The notes beneath the pieces were generated by a model that was not told where the DNA came from, did not search any database, and saw nothing but the letters and a program-made list of their open reading frames with translations. From positions 1,798,001 to 1,862,000 of the forward strand of contig NZ_JARUBE010000003.1 in the NCBI RefSeq assembly GCF_029626035.1: a DNA stretch of 64,000 bases. The letters are read 5' to 3'. The stretch's first letter is position 1, and each line of letters begins with the position of its first letter. This stretch comes from Micromonospora sp. WMMD980. Its GTDB lineage: Bacteria; Actinomycetota; Actinomycetes; Mycobacteriales; Micromonosporaceae. A program made the position numbers and the translations under genes. Of the stretch, positions 8,204 through 16,453 are shown in pieces.

Positions 8204-8502
8204 CCCGTTCCGCCGGCCGCCGTCGGGCCGTCGTCCGTCGTCGCGGCGGTCACGGTACGCCCCGTCCGCCCGCGCCGCCGATCCCCGTCATCCCGCACTC
8301 GCGTACCGGCGCGGCGATTCGTCGCCCCGTGGTCGTCGACGGTGGACGGGGCGCGTCGACGCCCGCTGCGGCGGTGTCCACCATCGACGGAGGAGTCGCG
8401 GAGCCGCCGGTACGGCGGTCGTGAATATCGCGTTGCCGCCACCGCCGCGGCGGCCGTACCGTGAGCGGGCAACGTCGAACTGATCCACTGAGGGAGCATC
8501 CC
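8204..8502. other. Intergenic region ahead of the RtcB locus, with a weak promoter candidate
   Basis: No ORF of normal codon use is seen in this 299-base gap. TTGCCG (8433-8438) and TACCGT (8457-8462), 18 bases apart, form a plausible promoter for the mini-ORF at 8503. GAGCCGCCGGTACGGCG (8401-8417) has small inverted repeats. Nothing else was recognised. Confidence 0.35.
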
Positions 8503-8622
8503 GTGTCGCAGCAGAATCGCAGCCGAGCCGAGCGGCCCGTGCCGCCCGCCGGCGCGCTGCTGCCCGAAACGGGCGCGGCCCGCCGGTATCGGCAGTGGCA
8601 ACCAGGGTGGTGGCGCGTCTAG
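8503..8622 (+). CDS. Mini-ORF, 39 codons, Trp-rich end, upstream of the tRNA-like element and rtcB
   Basis: A GTG at 8503 is preceded by GAGGGAG at ideal spacing and opens 39 codons ending at TAG 8620-8622. Third positions are mostly G/C, which supports coding. The peptide is Arg/Pro/Ala-rich and ends YRQWQPGWWRV, with three Trp in its last eight residues. A rho-independent-type terminator (8646-8684) follows 23 bases after the stop, before the tRNA-like sequence and rtcB. It may be a small protein with its own transcript or a leader peptide linked to attenuation. No homolog is recognised. Confidence 0.45.
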   Translation: MSQQNRSRAERPVPPAGALLPETGAARRYRQWQPGWWRV

Positions 8623-8645
8623 CGCCGGCGCGACGATCTCGCGCG

Positions 8646-8684
8646 AACCGCCCGCCCTCCCGACCGGAGCCGGGCGGTTTCTTT
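8646..8684 (+). terminator. Rho-independent-type terminator before rtcB
   Basis: AACCGCCCG (8646-8654) pairs perfectly with CGGGCGGTT (8671-8679) and is followed by TCTTTTC, one of the few true U-tract-like terminators in the window. It lies between the mini-ORF and the rtcB leader, so rtcB needs readthrough or its own promoter. Confidence 0.75.
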
Positions 8685-8698
8685 TCGTCCGCCCGTCC

Positions 8699-8747
8699 GG
8701 GCCGATGGAGCAACTGGACCGCGGGTTCGAGTCCCGTACGGCCCACA
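8699..8747 (+). ncRNA. tRNA-like minihelix immediately upstream of rtcB
   Basis: The ends pair as a six-base acceptor-like stem (GGGCCG 8699-8704 with CGGCCC 8739-8744), followed by ACA. The 3' half holds a canonical T-arm: GCGGG/CCCGT stem around the loop TTCGAGT (8721-8737). Only about 15 bases (8706-8720) replace the D arm, anticodon arm and variable loop, so this cannot be a working tRNA. It resembles the acceptor/T-arm half of a tRNA and ends 22 bases before the rtcB start codon. It could be a regulatory RNA domain, an RtcB substrate mimic or a decayed tRNA gene. Confidence 0.6.
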
Positions 8748-8769
8748 TCCCACGAACGAGGAGACGACG

Positions 8770-9969
8770 ATGGGTTTCACCCCGCTGGCCGGTACCCGGG
8801 CGCCGGTCCGGGTCTGGACCGACCCGTACGCGATCGAGGCGCAGGCGGCCCGGCAGCTGCGCAACATCGGCGCGCTGCCCTGGGTGCAGGGCGTCGCGGT
8901 GATGCCGGACGTGCAATTCGGCAAGGGCGCGACCGTCGGCTCGGTGATCGCCATGCGGCAGGCCGTGTCGCCGGCCGCGGTCGGCGTCGACATCGGGTGC
9001 GGCATGTCCGCGGTGCGGACCTCGCTGACCGCCGACGACCTGCCCGACGACCTCGGTCCGCTGCGTTCGGCGATCGAGGCGGCCATCCCGGTCGGCTTCG
9101 CGATGCGCGACGACGCGGTCGACCCGCGCCGGCTGCGTGGGCTGGAGCAGGCCGGCTGGGACGAGTTCTGGCGGCGGTTCGGCACGCTCGACCGGAGGGT
9201 GGCGCAGCTCCAGACGCGGGCGCAGCGGCAGCTCGGCACGCTCGGCGGCGGCAACCACTTCATCGAGGTCTGCCTCGAACGGGGTGGCCCGGACGACGGG
9301 CGGGTCTGGCTGATGCTGCACTCCGGTTCCCGCAACATCGGCAAGGAGTTGGCGGAGCGGCACATGGCGGTAGCGCGCGGCCTGCCGCACAACTCCGGTC
9401 TGCCGGACCGTGATCTCGCGGTGTTCCTCGCCGGCACGCCGGAGATGGACGCCTACCGGCGGGACCTGTGGTGGGCGCAGGAGTACGCGCGGCGCAACCG
9501 GGCGGTCATGCTGGCCCTGCTCGGCCAGGTGGTGCGGGACGCGTTCCCGCAGGTCGGCTTTGACGAGCCGATCTCCTGCCACCACAACTACGTGGCCGAG
9601 GAGCGCTACGACGGGGTGGACGTGCTGGTCACCCGCAAGGGCGCGATCCGGGCCGGCGCGGGCGACCTGGGCATCATCCCGGGCTCGATGGGCACCGGCT
9701 CGTACATCGTGCGGGGCCGGGGCAACGTCGATGCCTACTGCTCGGCGTCGCACGGCGCCGGGCGGCGGATGTCGCGGGGGCAGGCGAAGCGGACGTTCAG
9801 CACGGACGACCTGGCCGCGCAGACGACGGGCGTGGAGTGCCGCAAGGACGCCGGGGTGGTCGACGAGATCCCCGGCGCCTACAAGGACATCACCGAGGTG
9901 ATGGCCGAGCAGGAGGACCTGGTCGAGGTGGTCGCCCACCTCAAGCAGGTGGTCTGCGTGAAGGGTTGA
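8770..9969 (+). CDS. rtcB: RNA-splicing ligase RtcB
   Basis: This is the GTP- and Mn-dependent RNA ligase that joins 2',3'-cyclic phosphate or 3'-phosphate ends to 5'-hydroxyls, used in RNA repair and tRNA healing. The 399-residue length matches the short bacterial RtcB form. Visible signatures are GVDIGCGM (Asp74, Cys78: Mn ligands), LGGGNHFIE, HSGSRNIG, the HHNY motif and the late SHGAGRRMSR segment that contains the guanylated-His region. GAGGAG precedes the ATG. No archease or rtcA gene is adjacent. The leader contains a tRNA-like minihelix, and a strong hairpin follows the stop. Confidence 0.93.
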   Translation: MGFTPLAGTRAPVRVWTDPYAIEAQAARQLRNIGALPWVQGVAVMPDVQFGKGATVGSVIAMRQAVSPAAVGVDIGCGMSAVRTSLTADDLPDDLGPLRSAIEAAIPVGFAMRDDAVDPRRLRGLEQAGWDEFWRRFGTLDRRVAQLQTRAQRQLGTLGGGNHFIEVCLERGGPDDGRVWLMLHSGSRNIGKELAERHMAVARGLPHNSGLPDRDLAVFLAGTPEMDAYRRDLWWAQEYARRNRAVMLALLGQVVRDAFPQVGFDEPISCHHNYVAEERYDGVDVLVTRKGAIRAGAGDLGIIPGSMGTGSYIVRGRGNVDAYCSASHGAGRRMSRGQAKRTFSTDDLAAQTTGVECRKDAGVVDEIPGAYKDITEVMAEQEDLVEVVAHLKQVVCVKG

Positions 9970-10003
9970 GGTAGGGCCGGCGTCGAGGGGCGCCGGCCCT
10001 ACC
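9970..10003 (+). terminator. Terminator hairpin of rtcB
   Basis: GGTAGGGCCGGCG and CGCCGGCCCTACC form a perfect 13-base stem with an 8-base loop, beginning at the rtcB stop codon. There is no U-tract, as is common in high-GC genomes. Confidence 0.8.
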
Positions 10004-10045
10004 GGGAACGACGGGCGTGGCGCGCGACGACGGGCAGCGGCGTTC

Positions 10046-10264
10046 TCATCGTTCCTCCCCGTCGTCGACCCACTCCAGCAGGTCGCCGGGTTGGCAGTCG
10101 AGGACCCGGCACATCGCCTCCAGGGTGCTGAACCGGACGGCCCTGGCGCGGCCGTTCCTCAGCACGGCGACGTTGGCCGGGGTGAGCCCGACGCGTTCGG
10201 CGAACTCGCCGACGCTCATCTTGCGCCGGGCCAGTTCGACGTCGATGCGCACGACGGTGGGCAT
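10046..10264 (-). CDS. XRE/Cro-type helix-turn-helix regulator
   Basis: This 72-residue protein is essentially one HTH domain (VGEFAERVGLTPANVAVLRNGRA) followed by the typical LEAMCRVLDCQPGDLLEW tail of the HTH_26 group. The ATG overlaps the stop of the upstream DUF2975 gene by one base (TGATG), so the two are translationally coupled. This regulator/DUF2975 pairing is common in Gram-positive bacteria and usually autoregulates. DNA targets are unknown; the short region before 10740 contains several ATCGA repeats that could serve. Confidence 0.9.
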   Translation of the reverse strand: MPTVVRIDVELARRKMSVGEFAERVGLTPANVAVLRNGRARAVRFSTLEAMCRVLDCQPGDLLEWVDDGEER

Positions 10265-10740
10265 CAGATCACCGCTTCCATGTCGGTGCGCAGCGTGGTG
10301 GCCTGCCGTAGCAGCGCGCGCATCACGACCATCAGCAGCCCCAGCACGCTGACCCCGGTGCTGAGCAGGACGAGCAGCGGCGGCAGGCCCGGGTCGTCGG
10401 CGTGGAAGCCGACCCGGAGGAAGACACCGACCAGGCTCACCCAGCCGGCGGCGATCGCCCAGACGATGCCGTCGACCCAGGCCAGGGACGCCTCGGTGAA
10501 GATCCGATCGTGTGTGACCAGAGTGAGGAGGTGCCAGGTGCAAACGATCACCACCTGCACGCAGAGTGCCCAGAACACCGGGACCGCGGTAGCCGGCCAC
10601 CGGAGAGATGCGTCGTCCGGGTTCTCCCGGGCCATGTGCGCGAACTGCCCGGGCGGCGACATCGTCTGGAACAGCACCAGGATCCCGAACAGAAGGACGA
10701 GGAAGGCACGGAGTGCGATGACCGCGCGCTCGGTAGTCAA
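10264..10740 (-). CDS. DUF2975-type membrane protein
   Basis: This is a 158-residue protein with four predicted membrane segments: ALRAFLVLLFGILVLF near the N-terminus, a segment around VFWALCVQVVIV, one around GIVWAIAAGWVSLVGVFL, and a last around LLSTGVSVLGLLMVV. It forms a two-gene operon with the XRE regulator. The apparent start is TTG at 10740, with no convincing ribosome binding site, so translation may be leaderless; TTGACT lies upstream at ~10773-10778 (reverse strand). The function of the family is unknown; such pairs often respond to envelope conditions. Confidence 0.75.
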   Translation of the reverse strand: MTTERAVIALRAFLVLLFGILVLFQTMSPPGQFAHMARENPDDASLRWPATAVPVFWALCVQVVIVCTWHLLTLVTHDRIFTEASLAWVDGIVWAIAAGWVSLVGVFLRVGFHADDPGLPPLLVLLSTGVSVLGLLMVVMRALLRQATTLRTDMEAVI

Positions 10741-10789
10741 CCTGTATCGACTACCGCTCGCAAACTATCGAAAGTCAATCGATCCACTG

Positions 10790-11682
10790 TCATCCGGTTG
10801 ACGCCAGCGTGACCGGGACGCGCACCAGATCGACCCGGGAACCGTCCCGCGCCGACACCTGGAACACCTCCACCACGCCGGCTCCGGCCGCCGCACGCCG
10901 GTAGCGGACCGCCACCCGGTACGCCCCCCGGCAGCCGGAGCCGCACGAGGCCGTGGTGAACCCGGTGCCGACCTCCCGGCCTGCCGCGTCCAGCACCCGC
11001 ACGCTCACCGTGGCCTCGAGGACGTCGGCGGTCCCGGTGACGGTGACCGGGCTGGCAACCCGGTCGCCGCTCGCCGGGGCGGTCACCACGATCGGGGGCA
11101 GCAGATCGGCGTAGTCGTCCCGGCCGGTCGTCGCGCCGGCCGGGGCGAAGGCGACCCGCCGGACGGTGGGGAACTGGGTGAGCGTCCAGACCACCTGGGC
11201 CCGTCGCATCCGGACGGCGCGGCTCCGCCGGCGTCGAACCCCGGTGGCGGAACCACTGTCGCGACGCCGCCGACGATGCGGGTCACCTCCGCGCCGGCCG
11301 GCACCAGGGTGGTCAGGCCGTCGACGCGTTCCGCCGGGGACGGGCCGGCGGCCAGTTCGGCGAGCGCCAGGCGGGACGTGGCGACGGTGGCGGGAAGCGC
11401 GTGCCGGGTGGGCGCGAGCCGGCCGGCCCGGACGAACCAGAGCTGGACGTCCAGCGTTCGGTCCGGCCCGCCGGACGAACGGAGGGTCGGCGTACCCGGA
11501 CCGGCCGGCGGGCCGGCGTCGGCGGCGCGCGTCGCGGGCGGACCCGGCGCGGCGGTGGTGGCCGACGGGGCGGTGGTGGCCGACGGGGCGGCCGGCACCG
11601 GCCCGAGGGCGCCGGTGCGCGGCGGGGCACAACCGGCGGCGACCAGCAGCAGCGCGACGAGGGGTGGGATCAGGCGTCGCAT
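10790..11682 (-). pseudogene. GerMN/Gmad2 lipoprotein, frameshifted
   Basis: The N-terminal frame (from ATG 11682) encodes a lipoprotein signal ending VAAGC, a Pro/Ala/Thr linker and the first half of a GerMN domain (LALAELAAGPSPAERVDGL, IVGGVATV). Near 11215-11225 homology moves to another frame, where the rest of GerMN (RAQVVWTLTQFPTVRRVAF) and a Gmad2 immunoglobulin-like domain (TAPASGDRVASPVTVTGTA) continue to 10790. One missing base around a G/C-rich stretch explains this. The gene overlaps the kinase stop by one base. An intact product would be an exported accessory of the two-component system, in the style of LpqB. A sequencing error cannot be excluded. Confidence 0.8.
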
Positions 11683-12690
11683 CAGGTGTCCCGGGTGGCA
11701 TCGAGCGGCAGGGCGAGACGGAACCGGGTGCCGTGACCCACCTCGCTGGTCACGTCGAGCCGGCCGCCGAGCAGCCGGGCGTTCTCCCGGGCGATGGCCA
11801 GCCCCAGCCCGCTGCCGGGTCCGGTGCGGGCCGGGTCGACCTTGTAGAAGCGCTCGAAGATGTGGGCCAGGTGCTCGGCGGGGATGCCGGGGCCGTGGTC
11901 GGCCACCTCGACCACCAGCTCGGCGCCGGCGCGGCGAACCTCGACGCCGAGCCGGCCCCCGCCGTGGGTGATTCCGTTGTCCACCAGGTTCGTCAGGATC
12001 CGCTCCAGCCGGCGCGGATCGGTCACCACCGGCGACGCGTCCACGGCCACCGCGACCCGGGCGCCCGGGTCAGCGGCGGTGATCCGCCGCAGCAGCGCCG
12101 CGACGTCCACCGGGCGCACCGCGAGCGCCTCCCGCCCCCGCGTCCAGACGGGAGATCTCCAGCAGGTCCTCGACCAGCCGACGCAGCCGGACCACGTCGG
12201 CCACGAGCAGCTCGGCCGCCCGCACCGCGCCGGCCGGGAGGGCGTCGATCTCGTCGGCCAGCAGCAGCTCGGCGGTGGAACCGGGGATCCGGCCCCCGAC
12301 GACCAGCAGGTGGGGCCGACCGGGGGTGCGCTGGAAGTCGAGCTGCCCGGCGGCGACGGTGGCCCGCAGGCCCGCCCCCGGCGTGGGCGCGTACCGGGGG
12401 TTGGAGGCCCGGGTCCCGCCGGCGACGAGCAGCACGTGCCGACCGGCCTCCTCGAAGCTGGCCAGCAGGTCGGCGCGGCGGGCCTCGGTCAACGGCAGGA
12501 ACTGGGCGGCGACCACCAGTTGGTAGCGGGCGTCGGCGGCGGCGCGTTGCAGCGAGCCGTCGAACCGGGCCTGCCGCAGCATGAGATAGGAGCCGGCTGC
12601 CGACATCCCGGCGGACAGGCCGGCGACCAGCACGAGCGCGACGACCAACCGGCGCCGCAACCGGCCGGGTGCGACAGTGCCGGCCGCCAC
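11682..12690 (-). pseudogene. Sensor histidine kinase, internally deleted and frameshifted
   Basis: From GTG 12690 the product has one membrane segment (LVVALVLVAGLSAGMSAAG) and an extracellular sensor region, then jumps from GSTAEL directly to a segment resembling the second HisKA helix (ELLVADVVRLRRLVEDLLEI). The second membrane segment, HAMP linker and phospho-accepting H-box (HELRTP) expected here are absent. At a GGGGG run (~12139) the frame also shifts; the other frame carries the intact ATPase with N box (NLVDNGITHGG), DHGPGIP and GSGLGLAIA, ending at 11682. It follows the response regulator by 7 bases. Without its His it cannot autophosphorylate. Confidence 0.8.
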
Positions 12691-12697
12691 GGCGCGC

Positions 12698-13384
12698 TCA
12701 CCCCGTCGCCAGCTTGTAGCCGGCGCCGCGAACGGTGCGGATCAGGGCCGGCGCGCGGGGGTCGTCCTCCACCTTGGCGCGCAGGCGCTGCACCGCCACG
12801 TCGACCAGCCGGGAGTCGCCGAGGTGGTCGTACCCCCAGACCCGGTGGAGCAGCAGCTCGCGGGTGAACACCTGGCCGGGACGCCGGGCCAACTCCAGGA
12901 GCAGCCGGAACTCGGTGGCCGTGAGGGTGAGTTCGCGCCCCCGGAGGCGGGCCTCGAAGCGCGCCGGGTCGATCTCCAGCGGACCGGCGGTCACGGTGGC
13001 CTCGGGCGGCGGCGCGACGGTCCGGCGGAGCACGGCGCGGACCCGGGCGACCAACTCCGGAAGGTCGAACGGCTTGCGGAGGTAGTCGTCGGCGCCGCAC
13101 TCCAGGCCGACCACCACGTCGATGGTGTCGGTGCGTGCGGTGAGCATGAGGATCGGCACCCGACTGGTGCGCCGGATCTCCCGGCACACCTCGAATCCGT
13201 CCAGCCGGGGAAGCATCACGTCGAGCACGATGAGGTCGGTCGGGCCCGCGCGCCAGACGGCGAGGGCGGCCGGGCCGACGGCGGCGGTGGTCACCCGGAA
13301 CCCGGCGCGGCGCAGGCCGAGAGCCGACACCTCCCGGATGGAGGCGTCGTCCTCGACGACCAGCACGCGGCCCTCCACGATCAC
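12698..13384 (-). CDS. OmpR/PhoB-family response regulator
   Basis: This is a 228-residue response regulator with a receiver domain (acidic pocket VEDD, phospho-Asp in LIVLDVMLPRLDGFEVC, Lys in RKPFDLPELV) and a C-terminal winged helix (TATEFRLLLELARRPGQVFTRELLL, then DVAVQRLRAKVEDD). The GTG at 13384 has an AGGA-type site upstream; GTG 13378 is an alternative. It is the first gene of an operon with a kinase and a GerMN lipoprotein, both disrupted. This regulator looks intact, so it may now be uncoupled or phosphorylated by another kinase. Confidence 0.9.
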   Translation of the reverse strand: MIVEGRVLVVEDDASIREVSALGLRRAGFRVTTAAVGPAALAVWRAGPTDLIVLDVMLPRLDGFEVCREIRRTSRVPILMLTARTDTIDVVVGLECGADDYLRKPFDLPELVARVRAVLRRTVAPPPEATVTAGPLEIDPARFEARLRGRELTLTATEFRLLLELARRPGQVFTRELLLHRVWGYDHLGDSRLVDVAVQRLRAKVEDDPRAPALIRTVRGAGYKLATG

Positions 13385-13473
13385 CGAGGGTAGTCCTGCG
13401 CAACCTCGGACGGCGTGGGCGGATCGGACGGTGCCGAGGGACCGACCGGCCCCTCGGCACCTCGCCACGTGGT

Positions 13474-14028
13474 TCACGCCTGCCACTGGTGGGCGACGTC
13501 GATCACGATCCGGCTGTGCGTGCCGGGACCGCTGAGCACGACGACGCGGAACGGCAGTTGGGCGCGGACCCCCACCGCGACGGTGGTGTAGCCCTCGAAG
13601 CTGCCCCCGAAGACGACGTCGCGCGACGTGCGGGAACCCAGCGCGGTCCCGGCGTGCTCACCGACGCGGTACGGCACGGTCGCGACGTGTCCGGCGTCGT
13701 ACGCGGGCGCCCGCAGCGACACCGACAGCAGCGCCCCGCCGGCGGTGTAGGGGCTCAACGCGAGGCCCTGCCCCTCGGTGTACGTCTCGCCGTAGGCGAC
13801 GGAGTAGCCGTTCACCGGCCCGGCGAACTCGAAGACGACCCGGTCCCAGCAGTCCTGCCGTTCGGTGGCGACGCCGACCAGCGGGGCGGCGCTCAGGGTG
13901 CCGGCCGACTTGGCCGTGCTGCCCCAGGTGATCCCGCAGTACGGCGCTGCCGCGCTCGCGCCGCTCACGCCGACGACCAGGCCGCCGAGCAGGACGACGA
14001 GCGCCAGCAGTGTTCTCCTCAGTCTCAT
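13474..14028 (-). CDS. Secreted AMIN-like domain protein
   Basis: This is a 184-residue exported protein. The ATG at 14028 follows GGGAGGTCACC and starts a clear signal peptide (MRLRRTLLALVVLLGGLVVG, cleavage near ASAAA). The mature part matches the actinobacterial AMIN-like (lipo)protein group: WGSTAKSAG near the start, two Cys around the first strands, a DRVVFEFAG strand, VVFGGSFEGYTTVAVGVRAQLPFRV, and VIDVAHQW at the end. AMIN-like modules bind cell-wall glycan in other proteins; the role here is unknown. It lies just downstream of the response-regulator promoter region but on the same strand, with its own start signals. Confidence 0.8.
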   Translation of the reverse strand: MRLRRTLLALVVLLGGLVVGVSGASAAAPYCGITWGSTAKSAGTLSAAPLVGVATERQDCWDRVVFEFAGPVNGYSVAYGETYTEGQGLALSPYTAGGALLSVSLRAPAYDAGHVATVPYRVGEHAGTALGSRTSRDVVFGGSFEGYTTVAVGVRAQLPFRVVVLSGPGTHSRIVIDVAHQWQA

Positions 14029-14136
14029 GGTGACCTCCCGTGTGCCGGGACCCCCTTCCGGTGTCCCTGCCCCGACGGTCGACGGGCCCGGCAACAGCGC
14101 CTTCGCAGCGGCGTAACCGCCGGGTAACAGCCGGCC

Positions 14137-15366
14137 TCACCGGTCGTCCTCGCCGGTGACCCGCTTCCGGGCGCGGTAGAGCGGCAGCCAGGTCAGCGCG
14201 GCGCCGATCGCCCCGGCCCAGAGCGAGGCGCGTGGTCCGGCGTACTGGCCCAGCAGGCCGGCGAGCCCGGCGCCGACCGCGATGGCACCGGTCAGCAGGA
14301 ACCGGAACGTGGCGTTCATCCGGCCGAGCAGCCGGTCCGGGGTCACCCGCTGCCGCAGGCTCACCCCGATCACGTTACCGATGCCGGTCCGCCAGGCCAG
14401 GGCCAGCCAGCCGAGACCGGCCGACCAGAGCCACGGTCCCCGGTCGATCATCGCCACCAGCGCGCCGGCCGGGGCGACCAGCAGCCCGGGCAGCCACAGC
14501 GTGCGTCCGGCGCCGATCCGGGCCGCCAGCGGGCGGGCGGTCGTCGCGCCGAGCAGCGCACCTACCCCGCCGACGGCCAGGAAGAGGCCGAGCGCGCCGG
14601 CGCCGAGCCCGAGTTCTCGCAGAAAGACCACGGGCAGCATGGTGGTCATCAGGTTCACCGTGAGGTTGATACCGGCCAGGGAGACGGCCAGTGGACGCAG
14701 CACCCCCCGGCCCAGCACGTGCCGCACCCCCTCGCTCAACTCCCGACCGAAGCCGCCGGCTGGCCGCGTGCCCGTGCCGACCGCCGCGCGACGGACCCGG
14801 GTCAGGACCAACGCGGCGAGCAGGTGGGTGACCGCGTTCAGGGCCAGCGCGAGGGGCGCGCCGAGCGCCTGCACGAACAGGCCGCCGAGCCCTCGGCCGC
14901 CGATCTGGACGGTGGCGTTGGTGGTCATCAGCAGCGAGTTCGCCGCCACCAGGCGCTCCCGGCCGATCAGCTCCGGCAGGACGCTCTGCGACGCCACGTC
15001 GCCGAAGACGGTGGCGACGCCGACGAGCAGCACCACCGCGTAGAGCTGGCCGAGCGTCAGCCCGCCCGCCCACCAGGCGAGCGGGACCGAGGCGTGGAGC
15101 GCGGCGCAGGCCAGGCCGGCGGTCACCAGCACGGTGCGTCGGGGGGTCCGGTCCACCCACACCCCGGCGGGCAGGCCGATCAGCAGGAACGCGGCGGTGC
15201 TCAGCACCGCGAGCAGGCCGACCTGACCGGGCGTGGCCGCCAGCACCGACACGGCCAGCACCGGTACGGCGAGCTGCCCCACCTGGAACCCGACGCTGTC
15301 GACGAGGTTGGCCGTGTAGACGTGGCGGAACGCGCGGGGCCAGCGGGCGGGTGAGGCGGTGGTCAT
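14137..15366 (-). CDS. MFS transporter (DHA3-type exporter)
   Basis: This 409-residue protein has about twelve membrane segments of the major facilitator superfamily, closest in style to the DHA3 macrolide/siderophore exporter branch. The WVDRTPRRTVLV loop between TM2 and TM3 is the family's A motif. It is transcribed divergently from the DUF5937/ArsR regulator at 15437, with 70 bases between the starts, a usual arrangement for a drug exporter under control of its own regulator. Substrate unknown. Confidence 0.9.
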   Translation of the reverse strand: MTTASPARWPRAFRHVYTANLVDSVGFQVGQLAVPVLAVSVLAATPGQVGLLAVLSTAAFLLIGLPAGVWVDRTPRRTVLVTAGLACAALHASVPLAWWAGGLTLGQLYAVVLLVGVATVFGDVASQSVLPELIGRERLVAANSLLMTTNATVQIGGRGLGGLFVQALGAPLALALNAVTHLLAALVLTRVRRAAVGTGTRPAGGFGRELSEGVRHVLGRGVLRPLAVSLAGINLTVNLMTTMLPVVFLRELGLGAGALGLFLAVGGVGALLGATTARPLAARIGAGRTLWLPGLLVAPAGALVAMIDRGPWLWSAGLGWLALAWRTGIGNVIGVSLRQRVTPDRLLGRMNATFRFLLTGAIAVGAGLAGLLGQYAGPRASLWAGAIGAALTWLPLYRARKRVTGEDDR

Positions 15367-15436
15367 GCCGGGAGCCTGTCCCGTGTCACCGGCGGCGGTC
15401 GACTAGTTTGAGCCTGGTCGAATCCGGGAGGCGGCG

Positions 15437-16432
15437 GTGCTGCGGGTCGCGTTGGGAGTGCGGGATCTCGCCGGGGTGCGCTTCGCGATCTCGCCGCTCT
15501 GGGAGGTGGTCGCGAGCGTACGGGCGCTGCGGATGCCCGAGTTCTTCCCGGCCCACCACCTCTGGCGCGACCAGGTCGCGCCGCGACTGGCCGAGGTGGA
15601 CTGGCGCCTGCTCGCCGACCTGGTGCCGGAGCCGACCGTGGTGATCCCGGGCTTCGTCTGTCCGGCGCCGCCGGCCGCGCTGCCGGCGCTGGAGACGGAA
15701 CTGGCCGCGCTCGTGGCCACCCCGCCGGCCGTGGTCCGCGCCGGCTTGGCCGAACTGCCGGGAGCCCGCTCGCCCCGGCTGGCCGCCTTTCACGCCGACC
15801 CGACGGCCGGGCTGGCCCGCCTGGCGTCGGTGATCGGCGACTACGCGGCGGTGGCGATCGCGCCGTACTGGCCGCGCATGCGGTCCCTGCTGGAGCGGGA
15901 GATCATGGTGGCGGCCGGGCGGATGGCGACCGACGGGCTGCGCGGCCTGCTCGACGGGATCGACAGGCACGTGTCCTGGGACGACGGCATGCTGCGCGTC
16001 GATCACCTGACCCGCGCCGGCGCGGTCGACCTGGGTGGTCGCGGCCTGGTGCTGGTCCCGTCCGTCTTCGCCGGGGCGCGGGTCTGGTCCAACCTGACCG
16101 AGCGGCCGACTCAGCCGCTGCTGCGTTACCCGGCCTCGGCCGTCGGCACGCTCTGGGAGCGCAGTGCCACTCCGGCCAGCGTGGCGCTCACCCGCGTGCT
16201 GGGTCGGACCCGCGCCACCCTGCTGCACGAGCTGGCGGTGCCGGCCTCCACCACGGAACTGGCCGGGCGCTGCGGGTTGAGCGCCGGCACGATCTCCCAC
16301 CATCTCACCGCGCTGCGCGACGCCGGTCTGGTCGGCACCCACCGGGCAGGGCGCTACCTCCTGTACGCGCGGACCGGCCCATCGGAGGCGCTGATCCACG
16401 CCACCGGCTCACCAGGCTCACGTGGATCGTGA
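15437..16432 (+). CDS. DUF5937/ArsR-type winged-helix regulator
   Basis: This is a 331-residue regulator. The N-terminal two thirds match the actinobacterial DUF5937 sensor-like domain (LRVALGVRDLAGVRFAISP, then LWEVVASVRAL), and the C-terminus is an ArsR-type winged helix (GRTRATLLHELAVPASTTELAGRC, then AGTISHHLTALRDAGLV). GTG 15437 follows GGGAGGCGGC. It is divergent from the MFS exporter and probably represses it. The insertion sequence at 16454 lies 21 bases after its stop. Confidence 0.88.
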   Translation: MLRVALGVRDLAGVRFAISPLWEVVASVRALRMPEFFPAHHLWRDQVAPRLAEVDWRLLADLVPEPTVVIPGFVCPAPPAALPALETELAALVATPPAVVRAGLAELPGARSPRLAAFHADPTAGLARLASVIGDYAAVAIAPYWPRMRSLLEREIMVAAGRMATDGLRGLLDGIDRHVSWDDGMLRVDHLTRAGAVDLGGRGLVLVPSVFAGARVWSNLTERPTQPLLRYPASAVGTLWERSATPASVALTRVLGRTRATLLHELAVPASTTELAGRCGLSAGTISHHLTALRDAGLVGTHRAGRYLLYARTGPSEALIHATGSPGSRGS

Positions 16433-16453
16433 TCCGTACCGTCTGGTGGTTAG

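Noticed and set aside
8699..8747. Complete tRNA gene
   Set aside because: No anticodon arm and only 15 bases between the acceptor 5' strand and T-arm.
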